DNA of 64,000 bases from Sulfurovaceae bacterium (GTDB lineage: Bacteria > Campylobacterota > Campylobacteria > Campylobacterales > Sulfurovaceae): positions 310,001-374,000 of the forward strand of contig JAQTLE010000001.1 in the NCBI GenBank assembly GCA_028715055.1, given 5' to 3'. A program made the translations under genes and the position numbers. This document shows, in pieces, positions 7,976 through 16,645 of the stretch. Within the stretch, counting starts at the first letter, position 1; the number at the start of each line of letters is the position of its first letter. The notes below the pieces were generated by a model. It was not told the DNA's origin, did not search any database, and was given only the letters and a program-made list of their open reading frames with translations.

Positions 7976-10900
7976 ATGTATAAATTTGCCATAAATCGAC
8001 CTATTGCAACGTTGATGTATGTATTTACATTGATGATTTTCGGCTGGATCGCATTCCGTAATATGCCAATAGCCCTTTATCCTAATATTGATTTTCCAAT
8101 TGTAACGATCACGACAACTTACCCCGGAGCAGATCCAACTACCATGGAATCCCAAGTAACCGACAAGATAGAGGAGTCAGTGTCACAAATAGATGGTGTA
8201 GATATGATATCTTCTACCAGCAGTGAAGGTGTTTCAGTAGTTATGGTTAAGTTTTTGCTTGAAAGAAATATAGAAGATGCAGCAAATGACGTGCGCGACA
8301 AGGTGTCTTCCGTTATATTACCGCAAGATACTCAAAAACCGCTCGTGCGCAAGCTTGACGTGGGGGCAGCTTCTGTTGTAAATATTTTTGTAACTGCCAA
8401 AAAGAGTACTCCTCAAGAACTTATGTTGTTTGCCAATGAGAAGGTAAAACCGGCTTTGGAAAAAGTTATGGGAGTAGGCGCTATCAATATAATAGGATAT
8501 CAAGATAGAGAAATTAAAATATTACCAAATCCTTTTTTACTTACTCAACAAAATTTAAGTGTGTCTGATCTATATGGGATCTTGGCCAATGAAAATATCA
8601 AATCAGCAGGCGGAAAACTTATCAATTCTACTCAAGAATTGATTTTAAAAACTAATAGTGACGCGCTTAATGTCGAACAACTTAAGAACATAATGATAAA
8701 AGACGGTGTTCGACTAAGAGATGTTGCAACCGTTGAAGATACACTTAGTGATCCGACGAGTTTTTCATCTTATAACGGCACACAAGGTGTTATGCTTGAG
8801 ATTCAAAAGATATCAGGCGCAAACACTATAGAAGTAGTCGATTCGGTCAAAAAACGTTTACCGACATTAGAAGGACTTGCGGGCGATAAATTCGGCATAC
8901 AAGTTGTAAATGATACGTCAGCTTACATTATGCATTCACTTAAGGCAGTTGAGTTTGATTTGATATATGGATCATTTCTTGCGGCAATCATTGTTTTTGT
9001 ATTTTTGAGAAATTTTACTATAACACTTGTTTCGGCCGTATCTATACCTGTGTCTATAATTGGTACGTTTGCGTTGATGGATTATATGGGATTTGATCTC
9101 AATAAAATGACAATGATAGGACTTACCCTGGCTATTGGTATTATCATAGATGACGCTATAGTCGTAATAGAAAATATCCATAAAAAAATAGAACAAGGTA
9201 TGGATAAATTTAGAGCTTCAGTTGAAGGTGCTAAAGAAATGGCTTTTGCAATATTGGCAATATCGGCTATGTTGTTGGCCGTTTTTATACCTGTATCATT
9301 TATGGGTGGTATTGTAGGGAGATTTTTCAACTCATTTGCTATGACAGTCGGATTTGCTATCATTATTTCTTATTCAGTTGCACTTAGTTTGATACCAAGT
9401 CTTAGTGCAAGGGTATTGGATAGCAAAGAGAGCGAATTTCACAAAAAAACCGAGAAATATTTTAAATTGATCGAGAAAAAATATGAGACATTGTTAACTT
9501 CAGTGCTTAAAAATCGCAAAAAAACTCTTGTACTAGTTTTATTTATGTTTATTGTTTCTTTGTCGCTTTTCCCAAAAATTGGATTGGATTTTGTGCCTAA
9601 AGAAGATAAAAGTGAATTTGAAGTTCAAATAAAAGCACCTGCAGGTGTATCATTAGAGCAAATGAAAAAAGAATGCGATGCGGTAGAAAACGAAGTCAGA
9701 AAAGATCATAATGTACTGTATACAACTTTAGGCATCGGATACAGCACGGCTAGAGAGATCAATAAAGGCTTGATATATGTAAGGCTAAAAGAAAAAGATC
9801 AAAGAGAGATGAATCAAGAAGATATTGTTCAATCAATCAGGGATAGATTGAAACCGTTCAAAAAGAGACTCTTTATTACTGTTGCGGCTATTCCAAATAT
9901 TAAAGGAGCAGGCGTTAGTGTTCCTTATCAAATAATACTCAAGTCCGATTCTCTTGAAAGTTTATCTGTCGCCAAAAATAACCTGATTAAATATCTTTCG
10001 CAAAAAAAAGGTTTAGTCGATATTGATAGCAATCTAGACGATACCAAGCCACAGCTTACAATTACAATTTTAAGAGAGCAAGCTGCCAGATTGGGTGTGA
10101 GTGCAAAAGCAATTTCAACCCTGATCAGTGCAGCATTCTCCGGAGAAATAGAAATAGCAGAACTGGAAGAAAATGGTAAGGAGTATAATATAGTTATGCG
10201 TCTGCCGGATGATTACAGGCAATCATTGCAAGATATTAAAATGCTCCAAATCCGTTCATCAACTACAGGAGAACTAGTATTCTTGGACGGCTTGATAGAT
10301 ACTAAAATAGAAAACACAATGGCGAATATAAATCGAACCGACAGAGAAAGACAAGTTACTGTTTTTGCAGATCTTTTCGGTCTTGATCTAGGGAGTGCAG
10401 TAAGCTATACCGAAGCAAAAATCAATACTTTGTTGCCAAAAGGCGTTACTTATAGATTTGTAGGATTTGCAGAAGAAATGCAAAAAACCGGAAGTGAGTT
10501 TGGTTCAGCTTTATTTTTATCTGTTGTATTGATGTTTATTATTTTGGCAATTCTTTATGAATCACTTGTTCAGCCTTTTATTATAATGGTTGCATTGCCA
10601 TTAAGTATTACAGGAGTACTTTTGGCACTATTTTTAAGTGGACAGCATTTTAGCTTATTTGTTATGATCGGGTTCATGCTGCTCATGGGAATGGTTGGTA
10701 AGAATGCTGTACTTTTGGTAGATTTTGCAAATCACGCAGTTGATAATGGTAAAAAAATAGATGAAGCTCTTATCGAAGCAGGTGAAAAGAGATTACGTCC
10801 AATATTGATGACTACTATGGCTATGATCTTTGCAATGCTTCCTTTGGCATTTGGCGGGGATGTAGGCAGCGAAGTTAAATCACCTATGGCAATCTCTATT

Positions 10901-11020
10901 ATAGGTGGACTTTTGAGTTCTATGATACTTACGCTTCTTGTAGTACCGGTTATCTATTATCTATTTGCACCACTTGATATGCGTTTACGCAAATGGTATG
11001 GCGGAAAAATTGAAGATTAA
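7976..11020 (+). CDS. RND-family efflux transporter permease (AcrB/MexF class)
   Basis: 1014 aa, the normal length for the family. It has 12 predicted transmembrane helices in two halves, each with a large periplasmic porter domain after the first helix (MYKFAINRPIATLMY...PGADP). The TM4 proton-relay motif is intact (GIIIDDAIVVIEN, with D392-D393), and the second-half counterpart VGKNAVLLVDFAN is present. Such HAE-1 pumps export hydrophobic or amphiphilic compounds (drugs, bile salts, solvents, fatty acids) using the proton gradient. The regulator, channel and adaptor are encoded directly upstream. The substrate cannot be read from the sequence. The last 4 bp overlap the convergent ruvX gene. 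Confidence 0.93.
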   Translation: MYKFAINRPIATLMYVFTLMIFGWIAFRNMPIALYPNIDFPIVTITTTYPGADPTTMESQVTDKIEESVSQIDGVDMISSTSSEGVSVVMVKFLLERNIEDAANDVRDKVSSVILPQDTQKPLVRKLDVGAASVVNIFVTAKKSTPQELMLFANEKVKPALEKVMGVGAINIIGYQDREIKILPNPFLLTQQNLSVSDLYGILANENIKSAGGKLINSTQELILKTNSDALNVEQLKNIMIKDGVRLRDVATVEDTLSDPTSFSSYNGTQGVMLEIQKISGANTIEVVDSVKKRLPTLEGLAGDKFGIQVVNDTSAYIMHSLKAVEFDLIYGSFLAAIIVFVFLRNFTITLVSAVSIPVSIIGTFALMDYMGFDLNKMTMIGLTLAIGIIIDDAIVVIENIHKKIEQGMDKFRASVEGAKEMAFAILAISAMLLAVFIPVSFMGGIVGRFFNSFAMTVGFAIIISYSVALSLIPSLSARVLDSKESEFHKKTEKYFKLIEKKYETLLTSVLKNRKKTLVLVLFMFIVSLSLFPKIGLDFVPKEDKSEFEVQIKAPAGVSLEQMKKECDAVENEVRKDHNVLYTTLGIGYSTAREINKGLIYVRLKEKDQREMNQEDIVQSIRDRLKPFKKRLFITVAAIPNIKGAGVSVPYQIILKSDSLESLSVAKNNLIKYLSQKKGLVDIDSNLDDTKPQLTITILREQAARLGVSAKAISTLISAAFSGEIEIAELEENGKEYNIVMRLPDDYRQSLQDIKMLQIRSSTTGELVFLDGLIDTKIENTMANINRTDRERQVTVFADLFGLDLGSAVSYTEAKINTLLPKGVTYRFVGFAEEMQKTGSEFGSALFLSVVLMFIILAILYESLVQPFIIMVALPLSITGVLLALFLSGQHFSLFVMIGFMLLMGMVGKNAVLLVDFANHAVDNGKKIDEALIEAGEKRLRPILMTTMAMIFAMLPLAFGGDVGSEVKSPMAISIIGGLLSSMILTLLVVPVIYYLFAPLDMRLRKWYGGKIED

Positions 11021-11421
11021 GATTTGCTGGATTGGCTTTCAATATGCCTTTCTAGTATAATTGCGGCCGCCATAGAATCTATGCGGCCATCCTTGGAGTG
11101 TTTAAATACTCCAAGAGTGCGCTCTTTGGCTTCATTTGATGAGTTTTGCTCATCCTGGTAGACTATCTCTATGTCGTCAAGTTTTAGCAGTGATACAAAA
11201 TGCTTGATCCTTCTGCTCATTTCTTCACTGCTATTTCCTTCAAGCGGAAGTCCTACCACGAGCTTTTCTATTTCCCATTCTTTTAGAAATAGTTTTATAT
11301 CACTAGCGGCTTGATTACGATTTTTTCTTAAAATTGCATTTTGAGGTAAAACAATTTTATTATCTAAGCAAATAGCAATACCTATACGCTTCAGTCCGAC
11401 ATCGATACCGGCTATTTTCAT
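11017..11421 (-). CDS. ruvX: RuvX/YqgF putative pre-16S rRNA nuclease or Holliday junction resolvase
   Basis: 134 aa, full length. The N-terminal motif GIDVGLKRIGIA carries the first catalytic Asp (D6) and the C-terminal DGRIDSMAAA carries the last acidic pair of the RNase H-like fold. VVGLPLEGN in the middle is also characteristic of the family. YqgF proteins are implicated in processing the 16S rRNA 5' end and in resolving recombination intermediates. It lies 11 bp downstream of the NlpC/P60 gene in the same direction. Confidence 0.93.
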   Translation of the reverse strand: MKIAGIDVGLKRIGIAICLDNKIVLPQNAILRKNRNQAASDIKLFLKEWEIEKLVVGLPLEGNSSEEMSRRIKHFVSLLKLDDIEIVYQDEQNSSNEAKERTLGVFKHSKDGRIDSMAAAIILERHIESQSSKS

Positions 11422-11432
11422 AAACGCATTTT

Positions 11433-12659
11433 TTATGAACTAACTTTTGTTACAAAAGCTTCTTTGACTATATTTTCTTTTACGGAAATCAAAGTATTAT
11501 TAGCATCATTTCTGTCACTAAATGGACCTATTAGTAGTTTTGATGCTGTTTTACCATTTTCAGATACCGGCATTATAGTGTATGCATATCCATGAGATGC
11601 TATTTTTCTAAGAAATACCATATCCGGCTTATTTTTAAATTTACCAACTTGAACATAATAACTTTTACCGACTTTTTTCTCTACATTGGCTTCATGAATA
11701 TTTATTTTTGTATCAGATTCGCCAACAGTAGTTGAAGGGGTTTGCGTAGCAATTGTTTGTTGTGTTGATAAATTTTCTTTTTGCAATTCTGCATCAGATG
11801 CAGTCGGTATTTGCGCAGATGCTTCTGTAGATGCATGTTCCGTGATAGCCATATCAATAGGTTTTTGTATTTGGGTATCAGTATTTATAACAGGATTAAC
11901 TTGATTACTTTCTGCTACAGCTAATTGAACAGGTGTTTCTGTAGATGCATGTTCTGTGATAGCCATATCAATAGGTTTTTGTATTTGAGTATCAGTATTT
12001 ATAACCGGATTAACTTGATTACTTTGTGCTACAGCTAATTGAATAGGTTTTTCTACCTTTTGAGTTGCAACAGTAGCTTGAGCAATATAATTTTGCATTC
12101 TAGGTTGGAATGCTATAACTTGATTGCCTTCGTAGTATCTTCTGGCACCCAAGAATCTTTCTTTATAGTATTTACTGGTATAAAGATTACCATATGTAAT
12201 TTTTTTCTCTGCAGAGCTTGCTTGACTAAACCAGCCATCTCTTAAATATATCCCTACATGTGTAACTTTGCCAACTTTATTTCTGGTTGTATCGAAAAAT
12301 ATAAAATCACCGAATTTTAAATCTTTCATAACAATAGGCTCACCATATTTGATTTGTTCTCTTGCAACTCTTGGTATCTCAACACCCATTTTGCCGAACA
12401 TATAATATAAATATCCAGAGCAATCAAAGCAATTAGGACCTTCTTCTGCCCACACATATGGTTTGCCTTCCAGTTCTTTTATCATACAAGCAAGATTTTC
12501 TTCGCTGAATTGTCTGTCTTTTTGGGGTTTATATATAACATAGTTTGGATTTTTTGGAAATGTTTCATAAGAATACATTGTTGGCTGATGATTACAGCCA
12601 GTGAATAACAATACACCCAATACTGTGGATAATGATAGTATAATTTTTGAATTTTTCAT
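11433..12659 (-). CDS. Lipoprotein with NlpC/P60 endopeptidase and SPOR domains
   Basis: 408 aa. Lipoprotein signal peptide with the lipobox LFTGC (C22). The NlpC/P60 domain spans about 55-175: catalytic Cys80 in FDCSGY and His134 in VTHVGIYL. A Thr/Gln-rich linker (about 195-325) contains two copies of a 38-residue repeat. The SPOR domain covers 330-408 (SYYVQVGKF start) and binds denuded glycan at division sites. The layout predicts a septal or outer-membrane-anchored peptidoglycan hydrolase that cuts peptide stems; the linker lets it reach the wall. A strong ribosome site (AGGGGAGAAG) precedes the ATG. It could act in daughter-cell separation, but that is inferred. Confidence 0.9.
   Translation of the reverse strand: MKNSKIILSLSTVLGVLLFTGCNHQPTMYSYETFPKNPNYVIYKPQKDRQFSEENLACMIKELEGKPYVWAEEGPNCFDCSGYLYYMFGKMGVEIPRVAREQIKYGEPIVMKDLKFGDFIFFDTTRNKVGKVTHVGIYLRDGWFSQASSAEKKITYGNLYTSKYYKERFLGARRYYEGNQVIAFQPRMQNYIAQATVATQKVEKPIQLAVAQSNQVNPVINTDTQIQKPIDMAITEHASTETPVQLAVAESNQVNPVINTDTQIQKPIDMAITEHASTEASAQIPTASDAELQKENLSTQQTIATQTPSTTVGESDTKINIHEANVEKKVGKSYYVQVGKFKNKPDMVFLRKIASHGYAYTIMPVSENGKTASKLLIGPFSDRNDANNTLISVKENIVKEAFVTKVSS
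11820..12047 (-). repeat. Two tandem 114-bp in-frame repeats in the NlpC/P60-SPOR linker
   Basis: Residues 205-242 and 243-280 repeat nearly perfectly (core SNQVNPVINTDTQIQ). The DNA copies differ at only a few positions, so the duplication is recent and its number could vary between strains. It lengthens the linker between the hydrolase and SPOR domains. Confidence 0.95.
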
Positions 12660-12730
12660 TTCAAAGACTTCTCCCCTTTGTCTTTTACGATTAATTTATA
12701 TATTATTACACACTGTATCTTAAAAATAAC

Positions 12731-13753
12731 TTATAAAATTAATATAGTATCACCATATGAGAAAAAACGGTAGTTTTGTAATATTGCCTCTTTATATATC
12801 TCTAATGTCTTCTCTCTTCCTATAAAACTTGCCACTAGCATAATAAGCGTACTTTTTGGCAGATGAAAATTTGTAAGAAGGTAATCAACTCTTTGAGGTT
12901 TGTTGCCAGGATGTAAAAACAGATCGCATTCTCCACTGGTTTGACCGGTCCTGCTAAAGTACTCTATTGTTCTTGTTACAGTTGTACCAACGGCAAGGAT
13001 AGGTTGATTGCTTTTAAGAATAGGGATTGCATTGTTAGGAATATGAAATTGCTCGGAGTGCATAGGATGTGATAGTATTTCATCGCAATCTACAGGCTTG
13101 AAAGTGCCGGCACCTACATGGAGCGTAAGCATATAAGTATCATGTTTTTGTTTTAGGAGTTCCAATAATTCAGGCGTAAAATGAAGTGACGCAGTGGGCG
13201 CTGCAACAGCACCGGCTTTGTCGGCAAATAAGCTTTGATATTCTATCTCATCTTCTTTGGTGTCATCTCTTTGAATATACGGCGGAAGAGGCATGTGGCC
13301 AATAGATTCCAAAATTTTTATCAAGTTTTCAAAATTTAAAACTTTTTCGTTTTTTTCAAATATAACTATCCTGCTACCATCATTATTTAATCCTATTACA
13401 GTAGCCATTAAATCATTTTCAAAAAAAAGCTTGGTTCCTATATTTACTTTTCCTCGAATCATAACAAGAAAATGGTTATCATAAAGTGGTTTATTTATAA
13501 GCAGCCCTACTGCACCACCGCTAGCTTTGAAACCAAAAATACGTGCTTTTATGACTTTAGTATCATTTAGAAATACGCTGCAATCTTTTGGTATAAATTC
13601 CAGTAGATTTGAAAAGGTAGTATGCGTAATAGTATCGTTTTTACGATCATAGACCAGTAATTTTGCACTATCGGCCGGATGTAACGGATGGCTGGCTATG
13701 AGTTCTTTTGGAAGTTCATAGTCATAACTTGTAGTTAAAAAGTCAAGATTCAT
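12731..13753 (-). CDS. queA: S-adenosylmethionine:tRNA ribosyltransferase-isomerase
   Basis: 340 aa, full family length. Typical segments: YDYELPKELIA near the N-terminus, the NDTKVIKARIFG motif, AAPTASLHFT around residue 185 and LHVGAGTFKPV. QueA transfers and rearranges the ribose of SAM onto 7-aminomethyl-7-deazaguanine in tRNA, giving epoxyqueuosine at the wobble position of Asn, Asp, His and Tyr tRNAs. Its start overlaps the end of tatC by 11 bp, so it is translated from the tat transcript. Confidence 0.96.
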   Translation of the reverse strand: MNLDFLTTSYDYELPKELIASHPLHPADSAKLLVYDRKNDTITHTTFSNLLEFIPKDCSVFLNDTKVIKARIFGFKASGGAVGLLINKPLYDNHFLVMIRGKVNIGTKLFFENDLMATVIGLNNDGSRIVIFEKNEKVLNFENLIKILESIGHMPLPPYIQRDDTKEDEIEYQSLFADKAGAVAAPTASLHFTPELLELLKQKHDTYMLTLHVGAGTFKPVDCDEILSHPMHSEQFHIPNNAIPILKSNQPILAVGTTVTRTIEYFSRTGQTSGECDLFLHPGNKPQRVDYLLTNFHLPKSTLIMLVASFIGREKTLEIYKEAILQNYRFFSYGDTILIL

Positions 13754-14531
13754 TATCTACTTTAACAGGCATAGAATTATTTGATTTTTCTTCTTTGATT
13801 TCGGGATTGACCATCTTTACAATTAAAATAGATAATCCGTATAGAATAATAAGAGGAATTGCCATAAGAAGTTGAGACAATACATCAGGCGGTGTTAATA
13901 TAGCTGCCAATATGAATATAAGCACGACAGCGTATTTGAAAAAGTCAATTAATGTTCTATCCGTGATCATCCCTAATACGCCAAGTAAATAAGCTACAAC
14001 GGGAAGTTCAAATGCTATGCCGAATCCGATCATAATTTTAGTAAAAAATCCAACATAGTCTTCAATATTTATCATTGGAGTATATAAGAAAGATCCAAAT
14101 GTAATGAGAAATTTAAATCCAAGCGGAGTAACTACATAGTATGCAAAAAGTACACCTACCGCGAACATTACGGAACCGCCCACAATGAAAGGTATGATCA
14201 TTTTCTTTTCATTCGCATATAACCCAGGAGCTATAAAAAGCCATAATTGCAATAATATATATGGCAAAGCACCAAGAAATGCTGCAAAAAAAGAAACTTT
14301 TAGAGCCACGAAAAATGCTCCGCCGACTTGATGCGTGGTCACCATTCCCAAAGAAGCTTTTTTGGTTAAAGTCGAGGCACTCGCAAGCGCATCATTTAAT
14401 GGCTGTGTCACCCACGATAGTATTTCATTGTGAAAAGAAAAAGTAACAGCAAACATGATAAGTACGGCAACAACGGACAAGCCTATTCTTTTTCTCAATT
14501 CCACCAAGTGTGGTTTGATATCTTCAAACAT
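13743..14531 (-). CDS. tatC: Twin-arginine translocase subunit TatC
   Basis: 262 aa with six hydrophobic helices and the typical N-terminus (HLVELRKRIG). TatC is the receptor for twin-arginine signal peptides in the inner membrane. It is preceded by tatB; the last base of tatB's stop codon is the first base of the tatC ATG. TatA is not in the window and must be encoded elsewhere. The C-terminus carries an extra charged tail (EIKEEKSNNS). Confidence 0.96.
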   Translation of the reverse strand: MFEDIKPHLVELRKRIGLSVVAVLIMFAVTFSFHNEILSWVTQPLNDALASASTLTKKASLGMVTTHQVGGAFFVALKVSFFAAFLGALPYILLQLWLFIAPGLYANEKKMIIPFIVGGSVMFAVGVLFAYYVVTPLGFKFLITFGSFLYTPMINIEDYVGFFTKIMIGFGIAFELPVVAYLLGVLGMITDRTLIDFFKYAVVLIFILAAILTPPDVLSQLLMAIPLIILYGLSILIVKMVNPEIKEEKSNNSMPVKVDNES

Positions 14532-14926
14532 TAAATATCCTCATTGCTAGTTGATTGTTTTTTAAATGTAACGGTTTCTCTTTTTGTTTCTATATTTTCA
14601 TTAGGAGGGTTTATTTGATTGAAACTATTTTTAGCGTCCTGCACAGCTTTTTCAATCTCTACAGTTGGATTGATTTTGTGATTTTTGAAACTTTGAAGTT
14701 CATCAGTAGCATCATCAAGCTTTTTTTTGTAGCTTAAAGCTTCTTCTTTAAGGTCTGCAATGCGCATCTCGGATTCTATTGTGTGTTTGGCATCATCCAT
14801 AACTTTTTTTGCACTTTTTATAAACCTAGCTACTTTTACCATGGCTTCAGGCAACTTGTCGGGTCCAAGAAATAAAATAGCAATTATAACAATAAGTAAG
14901 AATTCATCAAATCCAATTCCAAACAT
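14531..14926 (-). CDS. tatB: Twin-arginine translocase subunit TatB
   Basis: 131 aa. N-terminal membrane helix with the TatB-type sequence FGIGFDEFLLI...LFLGPDKLP, including the Glu at position 8 and the GP hinge, followed by an amphipathic helix and a long charged coiled tail (about 40-100). TatA and TatB are similar, but the position before tatC, the length and the Glu favour TatB. It forms the substrate-receptor complex with TatC. Confidence 0.92.
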   Translation of the reverse strand: MFGIGFDEFLLIVIIAILFLGPDKLPEAMVKVARFIKSAKKVMDDAKHTIESEMRIADLKEEALSYKKKLDDATDELQSFKNHKINPTVEIEKAVQDAKNSFNQINPPNENIETKRETVTFKKQSTSNEDI

Positions 14927-14970
14927 GCTTTGTGCGCCTTATATTTTTGAGTTATTGTATCACAAAAATA

Positions 14971-16020
14971 TTAAGACATTAAGTAAAGTGCAATTTCATC
15001 ACTTATAAAAAAGTTGGGATTATAGTAATGTGTGGACGTTTGTATAAGCTTTCCTTCTGAAACTAAAAAATCAGCCTTGCGTTTTATGTCTTTATTGAAC
15101 AATGATTTTGCAATACCGATATTACTTCTAAGTCCTAAAAAAATCTTTTCGGTTAATATCTCTTCTTTGCTTAGCTGTTCTTCATTTATATCCAGCGGAT
15201 TTGAAATATATCTATCAATATCTATGGCAGGATAAAATCTAGTATCGTTTAAAAAACCTACTGCCCCGGCTCCGATTCCGATGTAATTTTTAAGTTCCCA
15301 ATATCCTTTGTTGTGTTTGGATTGATAAACGCCGAAATTGGATATTTCATAATGTTCAAATCCTCTTTTAGTGATCTCATCAGCTACAAAAAAAGCAAGA
15401 TTGTCATCGGTTTGTTTGTTGTCGGTTGTGAAGTTTGTACCTTCTTCTATGGTTAATTCATATGCGGATATATGGTCTATGGGTAGAGAGAAAGCAATAT
15501 CAATGTCTTGTTTTATTAATTTTTGTGTATCACCGTTAACATTATATATGATGTCTAGAGATAAATGTTCAAACCCAAGATCGTATGCATTTTTGATCGC
15601 ATTTATAGCTTGTGTTTTATCGTGAGCTCTACCTAAGCTGCGTAATTTTTGGTTATCAAAACTTTGAACACCAAAGCTAAGGCGGTTGACACCAAGAGTT
15701 TTCATGCTTTGTATCCAAGATAATGTTGCTGAATTTGGATTGGCTTCAGCTGTTATTTCTGCGTTCAAATCAAGGTAAGGACTTATAATAGAAAAAAAAT
15801 CTTGATAATATGACGGTTTGATTGTCGATGGAGTTCCGCCTCCTATGAAAACGGTTTTGATGTCTCCTTCGCCGGGCTTGAATCTTTGAATTTCATGTTC
15901 CAGCTGCATGCATATGCTTTCCATATATTTTTTTTGTGTATTGTGTTTATGCGTATAAGAGTTGAAACTACAATAATGACATTTCGAATCACAATATGGA
16001 ATATGGAGATATAATAGCAA
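14971..16020 (-). CDS. hemW: HemW-like radical SAM heme chaperone
   Basis: 349 aa starting at TTG (16018-16020) with AAGG upstream; no ATG fits. The radical SAM cluster motif is C9-x3-C13-x2-C16 (PYCDSKCHYCSF), followed by the GGGTPS glycine motif. The segment NRLSFGVQSF and the C-terminal HemN domain agree with HemW rather than true coproporphyrinogen III dehydrogenase HemN, which is longer and has a fourth Cys in the motif. HemW is reported to bind and transfer heme to membrane proteins. It is often misannotated as an oxygen-independent coproporphyrinogen oxidase. Confidence 0.88.
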   Translation of the reverse strand: MLLYLHIPYCDSKCHYCSFNSYTHKHNTQKKYMESICMQLEHEIQRFKPGEGDIKTVFIGGGTPSTIKPSYYQDFFSIISPYLDLNAEITAEANPNSATLSWIQSMKTLGVNRLSFGVQSFDNQKLRSLGRAHDKTQAINAIKNAYDLGFEHLSLDIIYNVNGDTQKLIKQDIDIAFSLPIDHISAYELTIEEGTNFTTDNKQTDDNLAFFVADEITKRGFEHYEISNFGVYQSKHNKGYWELKNYIGIGAGAVGFLNDTRFYPAIDIDRYISNPLDINEEQLSKEEILTEKIFLGLRSNIGIAKSLFNKDIKRKADFLVSEGKLIQTSTHYYNPNFFISDEIALYLMS

Positions 16021-16155
16021 TAAGAGCCTTTTTTTATTTTGATAAATTCAAATGATTTTAACAACAAATGAGATAAAATAATATCAGAAAATATACTGAA
16101 ATTTGTTTGTTGTGATAAAATCAAATTTCTTGTAAATAGAAATGAAGTTATAATT

Positions 16156-16644
16156 ATGAGTCCCGTATCGTATAAAAAAAAGCGTTATCGTCAAAATGTA
16201 GCTGCCGTTATATTGTCACAAAAATATCCAAATGAATGTGAATTTTTTGTCGGTCAATGTAGTGGCATGAAAAACAGATGGCAATTTCCGCAAGGTGGAA
16301 TAGATGGAGCCGAGACGCCTAAAGAAGCTCTTTTGCGTGAATTGGAAGAAGAAATAGGCTGTAATAATATTGAGATTTTAGGTGAGTTTCCAGATTGGAT
16401 AACTTATGATTTTCCAAAAGTCAAAAAAACGATCAAAAGATATCCGTTTGACGGACAGACACAAAAATATTTTTTAGTACGGCTAAAAGATGATGCAAAA
16501 ATAGATTTGAGAGCATATAGTACCCCTGAATTCGAGGAATATGAGTTTGTGGCTTATGAGGAGCTATTCAAAAGAGTTACTTATTTTAAGAGAAAAGCAT
16601 ATCGCAAGGTGATCGATTATTTTATAAAAGAAGGATACATTTAA
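16156..16644 (+). CDS. rppH: RNA pyrophosphohydrolase (Nudix)
   Basis: 162 aa. The Nudix box is complete (GGIDGAETPKEALLRELEEE, about residues 49-68, followed by IG), and the flanking YRQNVAAVIL and NRWQFPQGG segments are those of RppH/NudH. RppH removes pyrophosphate from the 5' end of mRNAs and starts their decay. It is divergent from hemW and 1 bp upstream of lysC, the arrangement found in other Campylobacterota. Confidence 0.93.
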   Translation: MSPVSYKKKRYRQNVAAVILSQKYPNECEFFVGQCSGMKNRWQFPQGGIDGAETPKEALLRELEEEIGCNNIEILGEFPDWITYDFPKVKKTIKRYPFDGQTQKYFLVRLKDDAKIDLRAYSTPEFEEYEFVAYEELFKRVTYFKRKAYRKVIDYFIKEGYI

Positions 16645-16645
16645 T

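Noticed and set aside
9082-9363. Small membrane protein on the - strand inside the RND gene
   Set aside because: Antisense of transmembrane helices, with no start signals.
10500-11020. Second pump or domain fusion at the RND C-terminus
   Set aside because: The sequence is the normal second membrane half of one RND protein.
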